From Botryllus schlosseri (lineage: Eukaryota > Chordata > Ascidiacea > Stolidobranchia > Styelidae), in the NCBI GenBank assembly GCA_000444245.1, contig ATSW01001918.1, positions 1 through 29,652 of the forward strand: a stretch of DNA of 29,652 nt. Reading direction: 5' to 3'. Below, piece by piece: positions 28,016 to 29,652 of this stretch. The position numbers were made by a program, and so were the translations under genes. The first letter of the stretch is position 1; every line of letters starts with the position of its first letter. The notes under the pieces are model-generated. The model saw nothing but the letters and a program-made list of their open reading frames with translations, did no database searches and was not told where the DNA came from.

Positions 28016-28118
28016 TCCAGCACGAAATTTGACAGCAATTTATTGCGAAATTTTGTTGCCCGTGTCGAAAGCAATGGGGATTCGTCTCAGAGACCTAAGA
28101 GATCCGCCGACATTCAAG
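28016..28118 (+). CDS. Candidate exon of unrecognised gene
   Basis: The acceptor TCTTCTATATTCCAG and donor GTATTC enclose 103 bases. In phase 0 it reads SSTKFDSNLLRNFVARVESN and then GDSSQRPKRSADIQ, following directly from the phase-0 end of the 25119-25223 exon. A second frame (PARNLTAIYCEILLPVSKAM onwards) is also open and would suit the other frame of the upstream exon. I cannot decide between them. No family is recognised. Confidence 0.35.
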
Positions 28119-28425
28119 GTATTCCGACAGTGAAATTCTACAATGCTGGGTGGTGGTATTGTTTATGTCACCGGCCTATTGATTTTTGAACGTTGTATGA
28201 ACTCGCATGCGCGGTGTATTTACTCATTTGTTGTTATAACATTTGCGAAATGAGTAAAATGCAGCGGGCTGAGACTTCCCACGAGGTTTCACGTTGTATT
28301 ATGAAGTCACCGTAATCGTGGCATACCGCAATAACCTAAGATGTTCCGTTATGCATGTAATACTAAGACCGTATTGTATCAGTGTATGTATATTGTATAT
28401 GCACTATATAGCCTGCCCTTGTAAC

Positions 28426-28977
28426 TAGGGTTGGGTTTAAAACAAATGGTTGTTTAAAACATGTTTTAAGCGGTGTTTTAAACAAGCGCATTTTTGAAAG
28501 AAACAAAATTGTGTTTTTTTCAAGTCATATAAGTATGCCATAATTGTGTAAATTCTTTCCAAAAAACGTGTATGGTATGAGCCTACGGACGATTTACATT
28601 CGCCAATAGCCGACGTTTACGATATGGAATGGTTGGAACCATGAAAATAGTCAGCTCAACAGCTATAGTACGTACTACGTAGATATAGATCATTGGCTTG
28701 GAATGAATGTTTTGATGATGATGTCCGCCGCCCATAAAAATGCTGCATGACGATGTAGTCCTGGTTAATATGATACTATATTTGGTCCGTATATGACAGG
28801 GGTTGGAAGCTTATTTCGTCAAAGGAGCTATATCCTATATTTTCAATTGTCAATGTCAATCTATCATGACGTCACAATTGAATATTCTTGACGTCATGGC
28901 TTAAAACACAAAAACAATAAAAAACATGTTTTAAACATATTTGTTTTAAATAGATTGTTGTTTTAAATGCAACCCTA
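28426..28977 (+). mobile_element. TAGGGTTGC hAT MITE, copy 4 (long form)
   Basis: Ends TAGGGTTGGGTTTAAAAC and TTTTAAATGCAACCCTA, with exact CTTGTAAC duplications at 28418-28425 and 28978-28985. Two TGACGTCA palindromes are at 28867-28874 and 28889-28896. The long-form insert (about 28670-28810) matches copy 3 in inverted orientation. It lies between two candidate exons of the unrecognised gene. Confidence 0.88.
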
Positions 28978-29330
28978 CTTGTAACTATCGATAGGATACC
29001 CCGTGATGAATCACTTTTATACATGGTCGGATATATAAGCACTAAGCAGTCAATAAGGTTACCTCTACTTCGATAGCACCGTGAAGTGATTTTAGACTAT
29101 GTAAATATTCAAACACTGTCGAAACCAAATTGCATGCCTCCAGCCTTGTCATCTTTTCTAATTCGAAGCATAGAAGATAGATTGGTTTCTATCGTTAGTG
29201 TTTCAGCAACAGGCTTCATTGCTAACAATTCACGCTCGACTTCGTTTGGGAAGTAATTTGAATGAGTTGATAATCTAATTTCGATTAATATTCAATAAAT
29301 CAAAGCTTTCTGCTTTCCTTCTATTCACAG

Positions 29331-29430
29331 CCCAACTCGCGATGTGGTAAAAACGCATCGTATGATGCAGCTATGATTTCCCAAGTTGAAATACAGTCTT
29401 ATAGTGGGGATGAGAATAGCTGCGTTTATG
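29331..29430 (+). CDS. Candidate exon near window end, unrecognised gene
   Basis: The acceptor TTTCCTTCTATTCACAG and donor GTGAGA enclose 100 bases, open only in phase 0: PNSRCGKNASYDAAMISQVE and then IQSYSGDENSCVY, with two cysteines and an NAS sequon. Joined to the favoured frame of 28016-28118 (phase 1) it would instead hit a stop at 29348-29350, with AATAAA at 29494-29499 as a possible gene end. Either reading, or membership of a different gene, remains possible. Confidence 0.3.
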
Positions 29431-29652
29431 GTGAGAAACCCGACGCTTACATTGCATTGTACAATCTACTGTGTTTTTTATGTGTATCGAGCGAATAAAA
29501 CAGTGCAACCGGCGATAAATATTATGCGATCATGGATCGGATAATATCTATACTTAAATCGAAGCATCCGTAATCATCATGCATTGGCCAACACTATCTC
29601 ACATCGTAAGTGGTAGGCCTACAGTAAAATTATATGACTTCCGTAACGTTTC

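Noticed and set aside
15853-28977. Reading the TAGGGTTGC elements as Tc1/mariner MITEs with TA target duplications
   Set aside because: The TA belongs to the element end. Flanks show 8-9 base duplications such as CTTGTAAC and CATACCGA, which point to hAT.
1-29652. Bacterial-type systems (CRISPR, operons, prophage) or retrovirus-like elements
   Set aside because: No evenly spaced direct-repeat arrays, no compact coding, and no reverse transcriptase, integrase or long terminal repeat signatures were seen. Gene structure is eukaryotic.

Overview
The window looks like part of an animal nuclear genome: genes split by GT-AG introns, short introns of 55-90 bases next to introns of 0.5-3 kb filled with transposons, and many non-autonomous hAT elements and tRNA-derived SINEs. 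A marine invertebrate fits best, possibly a non-vertebrate deuterostome such as a tunicate, because of the dense TAGGCCTAC-type sequence, small introns and a diverged but clearly orthologous Integrator subunit. The lineage is inference and weakly held. All recognised genes run on the plus strand.

Gene 1 (856-12745, continuing upstream of the window) is INTS13/Asunder. Twelve exons splice in frame into about 552 residues that align along the human protein from about residue 168 to the end. Six of its introns are long; most of these carry transposons, including an hAT element at 6429-8300 that itself holds two further hAT insertions. The last exon carries an RSTPxG repeat tail that I do not recall in the human protein.

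Gene 2 (14755-22861) is a complete five-exon model for a 299-residue secreted protein. It has a signal peptide, a variant trefoil-like domain, a cysteine-containing middle with no recognised family, and an acidic then strongly cationic C-terminus. All four introns are phase 1. Its introns hold a 2.2 kb hAT element (with a MITE inside), an 0.8 kb hAT element, a SINE and another MITE.

From 22862 to the end there are only three isolated candidate exons (25119-25223, 28016-28118, 29331-29430) of one or more unrecognised genes. The same stretch holds an AAGCTAAT tandem array, a SINE interrupted by a MITE, and two long-form MITEs in opposite orientation.

The strongest repeat result is one hAT-type MITE family (termini TAGGGTTGCATTTAAAAC) with four copies. 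Its 8-9 base target duplications can be read directly. The family has two length classes, and every copy carries at least one TGACGTCA palindrome.
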